Shown here: in pieces, positions 63,906-64,000 of the stretch
Position numbering within the stretch: position 1 is the stretch's first letter
Layout of the letters: every line of letters begins with the position of its first letter
The notes under the pieces: generated by a model
Seen by the model: the letters and a program-made list of their open reading frames with translations, nothing else
The model's database searches: none
What the model was told of the DNA's origin: nothing
Assembly (NCBI RefSeq): GCF_004193775.1
Contig: NC_041012.1
Span: 8,267,223-8,331,222, forward strand
DNA from: Glycine soja
Taxonomy: Eukaryota; Streptophyta; Magnoliopsida; Fabales; Fabaceae
Direction of reading: 5' to 3'
DNA: 64,000 nt
Position numbers and translations under genes: made by a program

Positions 63906-64000
63906 ACTCAATCACACCACCCACCCTTCAGTTCACTTCTCTTCTCGGCCACGCATGACATAACTATTAAGTATTTATCGGCTTTACTCCCAGCAAAATC

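Noticed and set aside
63721..63963. Plus-strand frame opposite the transit-peptide exon
   Set aside because: Shadow of exon 1 of the plastid protein gene on the other strand; no independent support.

Overview
This window looks like nuclear DNA of a flowering plant. It is AT-rich, its genes carry GT-AG introns, the intergenic spaces are long and gene-poor, and small inverted-repeat elements are scattered through both spaces and introns. The proteins are typical dicot proteins. The small repeat families resemble those I remember from soybean and related legumes, so a legume, probably Glycine, is my best guess; this rests on memory and not on a search.

Left block (1-22 kb, genes on +): a class I ubiquitin-conjugating enzyme (UBC), a kinase with an N-terminal universal-stress-protein domain, and a group F bZIP zinc sensor of the bZIP19/23 type. 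From memory, Arabidopsis carries the same three families in the same order at At2g16740 (UBC29), At2g16750 and At2g16770 (bZIP23). Right block (22-64 kb, mostly -): a GT47 exostosin-family glycosyltransferase, a decayed TOL1-type VHS/GAT gene, the first two exons of a BPA1-like RRM gene, a CYP76-type P450, an R2R3-MYB of the MYB9/MYB107 type (+), a long coiled-coil WEB-family protein, a small Cys/His-rich gene with an in-frame stop, and a plastid-targeted membrane protein. Read right to left, most of these follow At5g16660, At5g16730, At5g16770 (MYB9), At5g16840 (BPA1), At5g16880 (TOL1) and At5g16890. The window therefore seems to join two ancestral collinear segments somewhere between about 18 and 22 kb, with the TOL1 and BPA1 copies lost in the second segment, as expected after whole-genome duplication.

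The genes do not form an operon-like system; each has its own promoter and job: protein ubiquitination, stress signalling kinase, zinc homeostasis, cell-wall glycan synthesis, oxidative metabolism, suberin-type transcriptional control and plastid membrane biology. Spaces of 3-9 kb hold MITEs (Stowaway-like, Tourist-like, Mutator-like), inverted repeats, simple repeats and decayed AT-rich DNA. I found no rRNA or tRNA gene, no intact retrotransposon, no CRISPR array and no convincing unknown multi-gene system. The most useful observations are the fractionated TOL1/BPA1 remnants, the premature stop in a conserved small gene, the final exons missed by simple ORF reading in the bZIP and MYB genes, and several well-bounded MITEs.
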